This document shows positions 1 through 12,671 of a stretch of DNA of 64,000 nucleotides, piece by piece. The notes under the pieces were generated by a model, which worked only from the letters and a program-made list of their open reading frames with translations, was not told the DNA's origin and searched no databases. Each line of letters starts with the position of its first letter. Position 1 is the stretch's first letter. The position numbers were made by a program, and so were the translations under genes. This DNA comes from Anthonomus grandis grandis (taxonomy: Eukaryota > Arthropoda > Insecta > Coleoptera > Curculionidae), in contig NC_065549.1 of NCBI RefSeq assembly GCF_022605725.1, positions 41,245,690-41,309,689 of the forward strand, read 5' to 3'.

Positions 1-1129
1 ACGTTCGTTGTATCAAAATTAGGAAAATCAGGTTTTATTTATTTTTATGTTTATTATAATTAAGTTTTAACTGTACAAACAAACACTTATTAAACTAGTA
101 GTTATTTGTTTTAAATCCGATGAACCCTAAACTAAATATTAAAAAATTTAGTTTTTTAATTGATATTATTCGTTCAATTTAGTTCGCTGTGACAGTAGTC
201 GAAGTCTGCGTTGTCATTATATTAAGGTTTTATTCATGTTAATATTTGTTGAATTGGTAAAAACGGTCCTATAAATTGGCACGCAAAATCGCCTGATGCA
301 TATAACACCCATGGATTTTTCCATGTGGGGTTTTATTAGGAACCAGGTTTATCAAACTACCCTTTAAAATTTAGAGAAACTATGTTTAAAAATAAAAGAA
401 GTGCACGATAAAATTTCAATTCATTCAGCAACATTCAAAGAAAAATTGTAACCAATACGCGAAAAATAATGCTTACAAATTAATGGTGGTCGTTTCGAAC
501 ATTTGCATCAATAACAATTTATTTTGTTATGCCTTTATTTATTTTAAATAAGTTCTGGGTTTATTTTTGTTTATTATTTTATTGTTTATTAAACATAAAT
601 TTATCATAAAAATAGTCAGATCATTGTTGTAATATTTATTTCTTTAAATACCTCCTTTTAATATTGATGTTTAACATTTAGCAGCAATAATGTTATTCAG
701 CAGATGATTATTGAATAAATAAATTGATGCCAGCTAAACAAATAGAATACTATTTAAAGGTTATTTAAAAAACCAAGTCATTTTGTGTCTAAAATGGAAT
801 TAATATTAATTTTACCACTTTTATACTAATTTAGCGTTTAACAACCAAAAAGATAAAATTTTTCTATGTTAATAAGTAACTAATTTACAATTTTAAAAAA
901 ATCAGTCCCGCATTAAGGAAAAATTCCTGATGATGGTTATTAATATGTCGAAACGTATAAATAAGATACATCATATTTAAAGGGAATAAAAAATGGTTTT
1001 TAAATAAGTTATAAAAAATGCAGGTCCGTATTGAGAAAAAAATTTTGATAGCCGTTGCCAAGATATCAAACGTCATAGAAAAAAATTAAATGTGAATTTT
1101 TGTAGAGCATAACAAATTTTAAAACTTTG
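1..1129. other. AT-rich DNA without recognisable gene
   Basis: Very AT-rich sequence with frequent stops in all frames. Short open frames here have no recognisable motif. I see no repeat boundary or RNA gene. Confidence 0.5.
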
Positions 1130-1975
1130 TAATTAAAAATAACTTTCAAAAATTGATAGTTTTGGAAATAATCATTAAGGTAAAATTTGACGTTTTTTTA
1201 TAAATCACCCTGTAACTCACGAACTAAGAAACATTTTGCAACGCTGTAAAAGGATTTAGAATAAGCATCAGAATTGACAACTTTTTTCTCATTTAACCAC
1301 CCTCGTATCTTCTATAGTTTCGGAAATAGTAATAGTCACACATGGTAAATAGGACACTCTGTATATACTTGAAAATTTACTATTTGTTTATAAAAATAAA
1401 TAGAGTTATGCAGAGGTTCACGATTATAATACCAGGTCAAAACAAAAATTAGTTCCCACTTACCAACGTTTGGTGACGTGTCAAAATGGTCCAGAATATT
1501 GGGGGTATTAGGTTTTTCAATGGAATACAATTAGAGACGCAGGACCTGCATTATTTTGAGTTTAAAAATAAAATTAAAGAAGTGCTAGTTCAGGGGTCCT
1601 TTTATTCATTATTAAAAAATTTTTAACTTTTATATATATACCATTACTTTAACAACACAATTTTAAAAAGTATAGACAGATTTTATACCTTTTGTATTGT
1701 GATTTGTATAACTACTACTTTGTGCGTTTACATTAATAAAGAATTTGAATTTGAATTTGAATAACCTCTCTTCTCTAGTTCGTTCTAATGCCGTTAAAAA
1801 AATGACTAGGTAAGTAACTTAACATTTTTCTGAAAATTTGGTTAACATGGTAGCAGACAATACTCTATCGGCCTAAATATTTTCAACATTGCAGCATTCC
1901 CGTTTATATAGAAAAATGGTAACACCTTTGATTTTTTAAATAGAACACCCTGTATATTTTTAGATATTTTGATTT
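1130..1975. repeat. dispersed repeat related to the window's right end
   Basis: Contains several copies of CCCTGTA-type ends, as in 'TCACCCTGTAACTCACGAAC'. The 20 bases at 1943-1962 match 63367-63386 except for one base. This suggests a decayed copy of the element that starts at 63193. A LINE 3' tail (about 1660-1763) lies inside. Boundaries are uncertain. Confidence 0.3.
1660..1763 (+). repeat. 3' end of a non-LTR retrotransposon with (TTTGAA)n tail
   Basis: A polyadenylation-like AATAAA at about 1735 is followed at once by three to four TTTGAA-type hexamers ending near 1763. This arrangement of 3'UTR plus short tandem tail is typical of insect LINE 3' ends. No coding part is visible upstream, so the copy is strongly 5'-truncated or decayed. 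Confidence 0.45.
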
Positions 1976-2381
1976 CCTGCCTTATTTTGAGTCTTTTTTA
2001 TTCATACCTCTCTATGTTCTTCTCTATATCCGTATGTTCTTCTACTTCTTCTTATCCGCTCCTTTTTTTATCCAGTATTTGATTTTTACGTCTGAAGACC
2101 AGTATTTGAGTTAAACTTTTTTATTCGTTCTATGTCTTCACTATCTTATGAGAGTTACGCATTTGGTTCCAATAGATCTAGTATATCCAGTATATATTAA
2201 GTATAAATGGGGTTTTCACTGAAAGGGTATTTTTTAAATAATAATTTCATATATGAACCATTTTTTCAGGTCCAATGCTTCTTGAGCGCAGACTAGTTTT
2301 GCACATGTAAAAATGTAATTTTTTATTCTGCTTAGAGATTTTTGCATAGCTATTTAAAATATTGATATAATTCTATTACTA

Positions 2382-3653
2382 CGAGGGTGCTCCCAGAAGT
2401 ACCCGGCCTGACCTAGAGATGTCGGTAGTACTTTGAAAAATATCAGTGTATTAGAAAGTATACAATCTATAAAGCATATGTTTCAAGTTTAAAGACGCCA
2501 CGTTGGTTAGTATTTGTTTGGCAGCCATCAATAGTGAACGTTTTCAGTGAATTTGTAAAAATGGAGAAAATTGACCATCGTTATGTGATACAATACTTTT
2601 ATTTGAAAGGCCTCAGCCCAACCAATATAAAAGCTCGACTGGATTTTACTCTGGGTGAGTCTGCTCCTTCATTAATAACAGTAAAATATTAGGTAGCAGA
2701 GTTTAAACGAGGCCGTACGAGCTGCCAAGACGAGCATCGCAGTGGTCGACCAAATGAGCTGACGACTCCAGAATTTTTAAAGAAAATTCACAAAGTGGTA
2801 CTGGATGATCGTCGACTGAAAGTGCGCTAGCAAGCGGACATAGAAGGTGTTTCAAAAAGTGCGGTACATCGCATATTAACTGAAAATGTTGACATGAGAA
2901 AGCTGTGTGCAAGATGGGTGCCGCGTTTGCTCACACTTGAGCAAAAACAGTATCGTGAAGATGTTTCAATTGAGTGTATAGCGAAATTTAATAGCAACAA
3001 AGCAGAATTTTTCCGTCGTTTCATAATCATGGATGAAACATGGGTCCATCACTTTACACCTAAGACAAAATAACAATCAAAACAATGGACTCAAAAGGCG
3101 AAAACCGTTTCATCTGCAGACAAGGTCATGGCGTCGGTTTTTTGGGATGCGCGAGTGGTAATTTTCATTGACTATTTTAAAAAAGGTAAATCTATCAACA
3201 GCGAGTATTATGCGAACTTATTGCAACGTTTGAGTGAAGAAATCAAGCAAAAACGGCCGCATTTGGTTAAGAAGAAAGTGTTATTTCATGAAGTCAATAC
3301 ACCAGCTGACAAATCCGTTATTGCAATGGCCAAAATTAACGAATTAAATTTTGAATTGCTACCTCATGCACCCTATTCGTTAGATTTAGCCCCCTCAGAT
3401 CATTTTCTGTTTCCAAACTTAAAAACCTAACTCAGTGGTCAAAGATTTTCCAACGGTGAAGAAGTGATGTCTGCAGTTAATGGCTATTTTGAGGCGCAAG
3501 ACAGTTCTTATTATAAAAACGGTATCGAACTTATAAAACATCGCTGGGAAAAGTGTGTAGAGCTGAAAGGAGATTATGCTGAAAAATAAATACATATATT
3601 TCCAAAATTTTCGTGTTTCTTTCTTGGGTCGGATACTTCTGGAACCAACCTCG
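2382..3653 (+). mobile_element. mariner element, full-length but decayed
   Basis: Flanked by TA dinucleotides (2380-2381 and 3654-3655), the expected mariner target duplication. The imperfect TIRs begin CGAGG; 21 of the first 27 bases match, sharing a CCAGAAGTA core. Length is 1272 bp, normal for mariner. It encloses the transposase pseudogene at 2561-3589. Confidence 0.93.
2561..3589 (+). pseudogene. mariner transposase, inactivated by four in-frame stops
   Basis: The reading frame is intact in length (343 codons, start ATG at 2561, stop TAA at 3587) but is cut by stops at 2690 (TAG), 2828 (TAG), 3071 (TAA) and 3428 (TAA). Visible in order are the N-terminal helix-turn-helix region, the WVPRLLT linker, a first catalytic block MDETW, a second block and the third block SLDLAPSDHFLF. 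The protein would cut and paste the element at TA sites. The second catalytic aspartate, normally in HQDNAPAH, reads HEVNTPAD, so Asp has become Val. There are no frameshifts, so decay is by substitution. It most resembles the mellifera/irritans mariner group and the copy at 27920-30775. Confidence 0.93.
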
Positions 3654-3655
3654 TA

Positions 3656-6190
3656 CATTATAGTGGACACTCTATAGATGAATTCTATGTAAAAAATCTG
3701 ATTCTAGGTCAAAAAATAACTTAACTGGGTCACTTTTTGTTCGAAGCAATTTTGTAAAAATAATTTTGTTAGTTTAATGAAAATAACTTGGAAACTTTTT
3801 TAGCTACTTAAATGGAGTTTTCACTCAAAGAAAGCAAGTTTTATATAATTTATATAATTTCATACAGAAACCATTTTTATGAGTCTAATGGTTCCTTGGC
3901 TATAACCAGTTTTCAATACAGCGTAAGTCTTTTTGATTAATTAGAAGTCGCCCTAGCATTTGAACGAATTTATGATGTTGCATTGTATTAAACTCTTTTA
4001 TGTAATCTAAGAAATACATCACTACATCGTTTTTCTGATCGTAACAATTCTAAATCAACTTTAAATACGAATTGCGAGCTTTCAACAGCGCTTTTGCATT
4101 TCGTGGAAATATCAAGCTGATCAATCATGTGATCTTCATCAAGCTCCACATATCATCAATCCGTAATGTGGTTGGGTGTTTTCCTGTGTGGTAATTTGGT
4201 TGAACAGCCTTTGTAGCATTTTAATACTTTAGCTATCTAGTAATTTCAGCAAGGCACCAAATCAGGTCCAACTCTTTTTTTATCTTGCGAGCTTTTTATT
4301 GCTCTCGTAATGATTCTTTTGCAACTAACGGCCCAAAGTAGTAATTTCTCAGATTATCTTCTACTTGAGGCCTCTCTCATCTGCAAAGTTTTATTGAAAA
4401 TAAAACAAATAAAAACAAATAAAAATCCAAACGTATGCTATAATAATGAAAAATACAAATATGCAATCAAAGAGTATTTTATGCAATTTGACTGCAGATT
4501 AAAAGATATTTTTAAATAAAATACTCTACATATTATTTTTTAATACTCGATCATCTTTTAAAGTGCAACAAATTTCCACAAGTCATAAAGCACCTTGTAA
4601 GATATCTTGTATATAAAAGTCATCCGAAATAAATACACATATAATAAATAAACCCACATGAAAGCCCTCTAAAACTTCTCTAACAAACATTTAACTTAAA
4701 CGTTAAACCTCATAAGCTTCTTTTATATCGAACCGCTTCTCGACAAAGAACGCCATTCAGAAGTCGGAACTTGAACATCTGATATCAAACTCACTTCGTA
4801 TAATGTGCCATACCATGGATCTGTTTAGCTTTCACATCTTTTATTATAACGATTTTTCAATGGTTTGTTTAGCACTACGTTTAAGGGTACATCTCTGGGG
4901 AGGGCGGATTTGTCAAGTTGACGACAGAATTGGCTTGTCATGAGTTTACAATAGTTCTATTCTTTGCTTTAGTCTGACGAAGTTACTGTACTTGTAAAGA
5001 AGTATTCTTATGAAATGAAACTAAGAATTTATATCTTTTTATAGAAATTCTACTAAAAATATACAGAGAAATAAATATTTTTTTCTTTCAAAAATGGGAT
5101 CAAAGTTCTTTGTTCCTGAGAAATTTACATTTGTATGGGTTTTAGTAAGTACAACTGTCACTCGAATTTAACTTATGTAACTAAATTAATGTGCCAACAT
5201 AAAATTGCCCTACATTTTCTGTCTCATTGTTGTCAAATTTTCCTTCATAAATCATCCTGTATAGAAGAATTTTTACATCATGGATAGTTAATAAACAAGA
5301 GAAATTGTAAAAGGAATAAATGAAAGGCTTTGGCTGCCTTGATTAAATAATGTACATAGGTCACAACTAGCGACTTCGCTTATGCACTAGATAAATATTC
5401 GGTACCTCAAAAGGGTTATATCTTTATAGCTCTTATCTCATCTTCCGCGTATAAAAAACTACTATTCCAACCTTAAAAATATTATAAAAATGGACAAAAA
5501 ACTCGTGAGTCATTCAATTATGAGAAAATTAAAGAAGAAACTATGCGAATTTTTAGTACTTCCAGATTGAGAAGCTATGGCAATATTGTTTGTTTTTTTT
5601 TTGTCTGGCCAGTCTACAGCTTCAGAAAATTCCTATTGTAGGTTTATATAAGATTTTAGAACATATGGCCCTGCATCTAATACAATAAATAAACATTGTT
5701 GCAAAGAATTATTATTATATTATATTATATTATTATTTTCCCTTATACCTGTGCTAACTTAATACTTGTGCTAACATCTTTTATTGAACAAATATCATAT
5801 TTTGAATATATATCACACCATTGTTGCGGTAATCTTCTCTGTTTTATAATATTTTTTGCACTTTATGAAACACATTGCATTGAACTTCGTTTACTAGTTT
5901 TGATGTGATGTTAGAAATAGGGCCAGTTTCACCGGTGACAATAGGGATATATTTATTAGCATGTTCTTATACTTCAGATGTTTTATAGCTTCTTTCTACA
6001 TTATTTTGTTGTTGGATAGAACTGGTATACTTACTGATCGATGTAGCACGATCATTATACGAAAAAATGTATATGGAATTATTCACCTTCTAACTTACTA
6101 ACACCTTTTTTTAGTTGCTTGTACACTTATAATATTGAATACACTAGAATAAACATGCGCAGGCCAAAATAAAAATTACCATTATACGCC
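3656..6190. other. intergenic AT-rich DNA
   Basis: No convincing gene. It holds low-complexity patches, including AAATA-type repeats near 4390-4425 and TTATA repeats near 5707-5740. The short open frames at 4310-4519 and 5696-5908 are AT-rich and carry no motif I recognise. Confidence 0.5.
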
Positions 6191-6201
6191 TCTTACATCA
6201 T

Positions 6202-6717
6202 ATGGTCCATAAAGAAGGTAGGTTTGATAAAATCAAAATTAGATTTCCAATTCGGGGGCACTCGTACTTAGAGTGCGATAAAGACTTTGCTCTCATCAAA
6301 CAGAAAACAAGAGTTGAAGTTCCATCCCAATGGCTCGAGGTTTTTAAAAGTGCTAGGGTTAAACCAATGCCATTTAATGTTATTGAGTGTATTACAGACA
6401 TTTTCCATGCATGGACAAAATTTTTAACCCCTCAATATAAAAAAACCTGTCCATTTCCAACAACGCCAATAAAAGTACTAATAATAAGCCATCAACATCT
6501 ACGAATAATTTAAATGCGAGAAAGTTACAATGGAGCTATGTCAAGTTTTGTTCTAATACCCCCAAGGCCAGACATAGCGGCTGCAACACCGGACAAACTT
6601 TACAATGGCCTCATTCCTATTCCCAAGTTTGTAGATGAATCGTCACAAATCTACTACACTAATTTGCCTTATCATGCTAATAAAAGGACTGTAGATGATG
6701 CAGATATCACTTACTGA
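6202..6717 (+). pseudogene. C-terminal part of a DUF7869-type (Sola-like) transposase
   Basis: Two consecutive open segments in one frame, separated by a single TAA at 6511-6513. The first has the motif FPIRGHSYLECDKDFALI followed by a TPQYKKTCPFPTTPIKVL-type block; the second carries SSQIYYTNLP. I recognise these from insect proteins annotated with the DUF7869 domain, which are multi-copy and transposon-like. The RNase-H-like core that should precede this is absent; the related pseudogene at 40790-41440 has that core instead. The tail after 6695 continues in another frame (DADISLTDSDEF), suggesting a small indel. I did not find TIRs around this copy. Assignment to Sola is inference. Confidence 0.6.
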
Positions 6718-7744
6718 CAGCGATGAATTTATATTTTCTACTAATAATAAGCTCATTTCTTTTTCAGCAAAAGTAACTATCAATACCAATGTCTATTATA
6801 ATGTCCGAGCCAAACATGACGCGCTACTTCAAAATGAAGGTAAGCTACAACGGTCAAATATTAAGGTCCTTAGTAATGTTGTATTATTGTTATAGCGACG
6901 TTCAAACCTAATTCTTGTGGACTTGGATCGTTTCTCGGTACACCGAAGAGAAGGAATCTTCAATTATTTTTTTTTTCCAAAATTCTGTTTATTTTTTATG
7001 ATTTTTAGTAGTCCCGAAGTATTGCCCATGTTAATGACTTCTAATAAAAAATAGTACAAAACGATTTATTTTTTATTGTTTTGCATGGAAGTCTTTAAAC
7101 TTTCAAATTCTTTTTTCTCAAAAAATATAAAAATGTGACTTAGATCTTTCTTCCCCTGTAGTCTTCAAATATATCAATAATGAGTTAATTTCCCATGTAT
7201 TTTAGCCTATATTGCATATATACCCTGTCTCCATCATATGTGACGATTATTGTGACAGCGTCATTTTAGAATGTCCCAGTAATCGTCACCTTCAAATATT
7301 TAACCTAAGCTACCTAACATTGTTAAAAAAACCAATTTAAAGAGTTTTAAAGAAAACAACTACAAAAAACTTTCTTTATAACTTAATCTACTTACTTACG
7401 TGGCCAAATAAAAAATATCGTACTCTCTTAACTTACACCTTAAGCACTTTAACACTAACGCGGTATTTTACTACAGCCTGTCATAGTAAGACTATGTCAC
7501 AATCAATGGCCGAAAATCAATTTTTTGTATGTTGCCAGATTGGACAATAAAAAGTTTTTCTGAATAAATGCCCAAAGAATTAATGCAACGTAAATGATCA
7601 TTGCCTTAATAAAAAGAAAAATAGGTGCAACATGACAAACTCTGAAACAGTGACGAATACTGGTGCATATATTTTATACAGCAGGCATAGACATCCTTTT
7701 CTTTCCCTAAGTTAATAATTTTATCATTTTTACATTACCCTATA

Positions 7745-8777
7745 TTACTTCAGCTAATAATCTTGGATTAATCCTTGATCAAAATTTACGTTACAGCGAG
7801 CACGTTAAGCATTTGAATAAAAAATCTTTCCTTTCTCTTAAATTAACATACAGCCATAGACATTCGCTTAATTTTAGATTAAAAAAAAATACCGTGTGAT
7901 AGTCTCGTCCTGAGCCATTATTCGTACTGTGATTTTATATACATGTCTTCGATTAGTAGAAAAAGAAAGAATTTAAAAAATGCAAAATTCTTGTTGCACA
8001 TTAATATATGGTATTAAAAGGAATGAACATCTATCACATAAAATCAAAGAAACTAAATGGCTTAACATGTCAAATAGGTGCAAGCTTCATTAAGCAAATT
8101 TTGTACACAAGATTGTTACAGTACCAGTATCAACTTCTTCAATAATAAAACTAAAAAATAAATTTATCCCTAGGGGTAAATTACATAATTTGAACATAAT
8201 AAATAAAGGATCTACTTTTTACAAAAAATCTTTTCTGTTTAATGCTATTGAATTATATAATAATATACCTAATGAGTTTAAACTTTTAAATATAAATAAA
8301 TTTAAATATAAATTTAGGGAATAAAAACAACCGTAGGAGGGCATGCCTTATGTACATTGTACATACAGTCCTTTAGCCTTAGATTTTGTATGAACAAACA
8401 AGATTCCTATTATTTTATAAAATTTATTGTATTTAAATATTTTGAATGGGTTCCTCCATCTATAACCTTATATATTCTTTATATATTCTTAATATTAAAT
8501 TTAAATACGTATTACTTTGTTGATCTCTCCCGGCAAGACTCTATAAACCTCATTATTGTTATGTTTAACCTATAAGTATTATATTATAGTTTTATGGAAA
8601 AGAATCTTAATTTTATTATTGTTAGTTTATGTAAGTTTATTAAAAAAAAACCATATGCTATTTTTTCTTTTTGTGGTTAAGTTAGAGTAGCCTTTAGGGC
8701 TAGACTTCGCTATTACTTTAAAATCTTGTATTTATAATGTATATTTATTGAAATAAAAGTCTTTATTATTATTATTA

Positions 8778-8808
<31 letters not shown>
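7745..8808 (+). pseudogene. 3' end of a jockey/CR1-type LINE: RT C-terminus plus 3'UTR
   Basis: Translations in mixed frames give the reverse transcriptase thumb and C-terminal region: NLGLILDQNLRYSEHVKHL near 7757, a CDFIYM-type block near 7930, and the C-terminal signature FLFNAIELYNNIPNEFK near 8230-8285. Stops and frameshifts break the frame. A 3'UTR follows and ends in AATAAAAG plus the (TTA)n tract. This is a 5'-truncated, dead copy. The large 5' part (endonuclease, RT palm) is missing. Confidence 0.75.
8763..8808 (+). repeat. (TTA)n microsatellite, LINE 3' tail
   Basis: About 14 TTA repeats with one CAT interruption, directly after AATAAAAG. The position at the end of the LINE 3'UTR indicates a retrotransposon tail. 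Confidence 0.85.
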
Positions 8809-8810
<2 letters not shown>

Positions 8811-8813
<3 letters not shown>

Positions 8814-10340
8814 ATCCTACATTGCTTTTAAATAGTAAAATTACTATTCTTGATGCGAATTTATATTGCTAAATATAAAGTTCACCTCAGTATTTAAACT
8901 TTATGGGGTTTCCCTGTCATAAGTCCGGGCCTAATGTCGTTAAGCGCCGCAATCCCGGGCCAAAACACTCAGTTTTTATTTCCCCATGTAAATAACCTCC
9001 TCTTTATCTTTACGTCACAAGAATAATATGGTTAAGTTTTTATTTTCCTTAAGAGGTAGAAGACGAGCAAAGGTTACGCGATATCTCTCTTTAAATATTT
9101 CATCTTTAGAGAGGCACGTTTTACAGATAAAATATTTTTCTATTTGAATGTAAATTCTTAACAACCTTATTTGCCTTTCACTCTTTATATTATTATTGGT
9201 ATAAAAATTGCAGTAAAAAAAAAACACATTATTGACAATAATTCATTACGACAGACCTTGTTACCAACCGATGCAATTTCACTTCAATTCCGAAAGGAAT
9301 GGCGAAAAAGTGAAATGAATGCACTTTAGCTTCGGCATAACGTAAAACAATTTGACCTCGTAATAGATTGATTTATTAGCAATGGATCCCTATTATTATT
9401 AATAGGTTTTATGAATGCATAGAAAACACAAATTAGTTTATTTAGTTGAAGTTCGGTCATAAATACCACATTCTAGTCATTTTTTCTTACGTAAGAGGTA
9501 TAGAACATTATGACTCTTTGATACTCTTGTCACTTGTTTTGTGTTAAGTTTGATTTACCCTCATAGGCTGACAAATGAACTACGCATTTAAATTGTGATG
9601 ATGCCTCTGAATTAGAGTCTCCTCAATAACACAATCAATCGCAATAAATTCCAGCAAAATAAGCTCCACTATGCTAGTAGAGCTCATAAAATAAGGTATT
9701 TGTAGCATTATTTGTAATTTAGTTTGCCTCTAGAGATTTAAAGATTATGGTAGCCCTTATACAGAACGAGCACCTCACTCTGACTCAAGTTTTAATCTTG
9801 AAAAATATATCTCAAATCCGAATTGATGAATACTTAAGATATTGTTTTTTTTTTAAAGTGTAGGAAGATTTTGGAGATGTTAAGTATTTTTATGGCGTGC
9901 ACGCCTAGGGTTATAGCGTAGCACTTTGAGTCGAGATATCATTGAAGGGTATTGGCAATCATGCAATAACATATTCTAAGGTAAAACGAAAAATATATTG
10001 AAATCAGCATAAGTCACATACACCAGAGCTTGACTTTATGGAAATAAAAACAAAAAAGAAGAAGAAGTAGAAGAAGAAGACACAGAAAAGAGATTTGTTA
10101 AGGAATTATTTAAAATTAAATTTGATCCAGAACTTCCAAGGTAATACTCAGCACCCAAGTAGCTTGTTTTTCATAGAAAAAATATTATCTTGTAAACTAA
10201 AAAAAATTATATATAGTAATTTTCTTATCAAAAGGACTTTAGAACATTGAAAGGTTTTCAATTTTCTAAGGACAAGATCCTGGCAACTCAACTGCCTGGA
10301 AGTAGACTTCTATTTATTCCAGGAAGTTAAGTACATTTAA
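8811..10340. other. intergenic DNA
   Basis: No gene seen. A purine-rich AAG/GAA tract lies at about 10045-10085 and may be a further retroposon tail. Confidence 0.45.
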
Positions 10341-10528
10341 AGGTACCCCTTCATGTACAGTCGCGGCCTGCGCGCCTGGACTGACGGCTAGGCCTGCGCT
10401 CCGAGACTGTTGGGATGCCTTGAACCTACACGTTCAGTCTACAACTAGTGACCCTATCCTTCAGTTGACTTTGGAAAGTGGCGGAATGTGAAAATTCTTT
10501 CTTTTATTTTTACTAAAAGCTAACAAAA

Positions 10529-12671
10529 ATGAATTTGATTAAAAGAAAAGCAATTGCTTTGCTACTGTTAGCAGAAGGCGACGAAATAGAAACTCGAAGG
10601 AAAAAAAAGAGATATTGGTCAAAACCGTGGTGTTTTCGGGGAGACGAACATTCCCATGTCAACTTGTTAAAGGAAATAAACGAAACAAATCCTGAAGATT
10701 ACAAAAACTATTTTAAAATGGACAAGGAGACTTTTAGTGAGTTGTTAAGTTTAGTAAAAGACTATATAATAAAGCAAGATACAGTGATGCGCGTTGCCAT
10801 ATCTCCCGAGGCAAGACTAGCTGCTACATTGCGGTATTTAGCTACAGGAAGATCGTATTAAGATTTAAAATTTTGTACCAGAATATCCCCAAAAACCCTT
10901 GGTGTAATTATACCCGAAACATGTCAAGCCATTTATGAAGCTTTAAAGGACGATTATTTAAAGGTAAGTTGGATTGATTATACTTATATCGTACAAAAAA
11001 ATATATATTTATTTTAAAACATAACATAGACTTCTTAAAAAATAACAAAATGAGAACTCTTTGGAACACAAAATATTAAACAAATAAAAAATATACTTTT
11101 TAAATAAGAAAATAAGAGTTAATTAAGAAACACAAAATTTTCACTAAGACGCACAGATATTACACTATAAAACTATAATGTTGTATGCATGGTGTCATGA
11201 GTCTTGTTATAAGTAACATTCAATGGATCCGTTATTTGAAAAGAAGTACTTCCTTTCAATAAATCCGTAAGTGGAATAAATCCTCGTGACATCATCAACT
11301 CAGATTGATTATTAATTGTGTTTTGCGAAGTAGGTGGAATATTTTCAGGGTGGTTCAAAATATTATTTGAGGTATTACTTGCAGTAGCATTTTGAAATAG
11401 AGCTGTTGCAGCAGATCGTGGGTCTCCTGGTGATGAATGGGTTGCAGGTAAAACAGTATGTATTTGTGGTGTGTAAGGAAAATAATTTGCTCGTAATAAA
11501 TGGGTTGCAGGTAAAACAGTATGTGTTTGTGGTGTGCTGAGTATTTGAGACTGTATTGTACAATGTTCGTTTAAATAGCAAAGAGAACCTTTAAAAACTG
11601 CCGTATTTATTAAGTTTTCACAAAATATTATTTGTTGTGGGTCCATTTTCCTTAATTTCGCGGCTATGGATAGCCCATAATGATCATATTCGTCTTCTGT
11701 TTTGCTTAGAACATTTAATGCCTCCTTATAAAAATGGTCTTTAACTGGAGTTTTAGCTTTGCTTTTTGTAAGAATCGGAGTTGGTAATTTCCTTTTTTTC
11801 ATCAAGGGCGGAAACGACGGATTTAAATTTTCAGAATCTGTAGCTTGTGTTCCATTATCTTCTGTCAGTTCTGTCGTGTCACTGATACTTGCCGAGTAAA
11901 TCTACAAAAAGACAAATATTTTAATTGATATTTCTATTTTCAGATACCAGATTCTGAAGAAGAATGGTTAAAAATTGGCGAAGACTTTGACAAGCTATGG
12001 AATTTTCCTAATTGTGGTGGGGCTTTAGACGGGAAACATATTAGGATCATAAAACCGGCACACAGCGGATCATTTTATTACAACTACAAAGGTTACTGTA
12101 GTGTTAGCCTGATGGCTCTTGTTAATGCGAATTATGAGTTTATACACATAAATATAGGAAGTAATGGAAGAGTATCCGATGGGGGAGTTTTTAAAAATTC
12201 ATCTTTCTATAAAAAACTAATGGAAGATAAAATGAAACTGCCAAAAACTCAAAGTTTGGTCCTTTGAGTTGAATGAATTTTGTTTTTGTGGAGGATGATG
12301 CGTTCCCTCTAGGCAAGCATCTTATGAAACCGTTCCCTTATAAAGGGTTAACTCGTGAGCAGACAATATTTAATTATCGTTTGTCGCAAGTCAGACGTAC
12401 TGTCGAAAATGTATTTGGCATATTATCTGCAAGATTTAGATCTAATCCTTATGCGCCACCTAAGCTAATAGATTATGAAAATATCAAAACAGGAGAATTC
12501 ATTCTAGGACAATGGAGAAATGCTCCTACTCCTTTTGGAGAGTTACAGAAAACAAATTACAAAAATTCTGCAGACAATGCAAAAGCTACAAGAATTGCAT
12601 ACATGGAATACTTTAATGGTCCCGGGAAAGTTTCGTGGCAAGACCAAATGATAGATAAGGGTTGTTATTAA
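10529..12671 (+). pseudogene. PIF/Harbinger transposase, two exons, broken
   Basis: Exon 1 runs from ATG at 10529 to 10963 (145 codons, ending AAG before GTAAGT). Exon 2 starts at 11944 after a TTTCAG acceptor, in phase 0. Visible are the N-terminal RKKKRYWSKPW motif, EARLAATLRYLATGRSY, the first catalytic Asp in GGALDGKHI, the second in GRVSDGGVF, and the third block as VEDDAFPLGKHLM, where Asp replaces the usual Glu of GDEAF. Then come NYRLSQVRRTVENVFGIL and a C-terminus ending near 12671. Damage: TAA at 10859 in SY*DLKF, a frameshift at about 12265-12272, and an in-frame loss of roughly 50 residues between FRSN and PYAPP, where the CALHNFLR region should be. The DDE nuclease moves the element together with its MADF/Myb-like partner. 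Confidence 0.88.
11173..11901 (-). CDS. BESS-domain exon of the Harbinger DNA-binding partner
   Basis: A 242-codon open frame read from a probable splice acceptor (TTTTTGTAG just upstream of 11901) to the stop at 11173. It contains YDHYGLSIAAKLRKMDPQQ, a good match to the BESS motif, preceded by a basic KKRKLPTPILTKSKAKTPVK stretch. Harbinger elements carry a MADF/Myb-like second protein thought to bind DNA and help the transposase. A 21-residue tandem repeat around HTVLPATH occurs twice (63-bp DNA unit, about 11440-11535). The exon lies inside the transposase intron, and its acceptor is about 40 bp from the transposase acceptor on the other strand. The MADF-encoding first exon is missing from this copy; a relative is at 48607-48950. 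It is open, but it has lost its partner exon. Confidence 0.7.
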   Translation of the reverse strand: MYSASISDTTELTEDNGTQATDSENLNPSFPPLMKKRKLPTPILTKSKAKTPVKDHFYKEALNVLSKTEDEYDHYGLSIAAKLRKMDPQQIIFCENLINTAVFKGSLCYLNEHCTIQSQILSTPQTHTVLPATHLLRANYFPYTPQIHTVLPATHSSPGDPRSAATALFQNATASNTSNNILNHPENIPPTSQNTINNQSELMMSRGFIPLTDLLKGSTSFQITDPLNVTYNKTHDTMHTTL

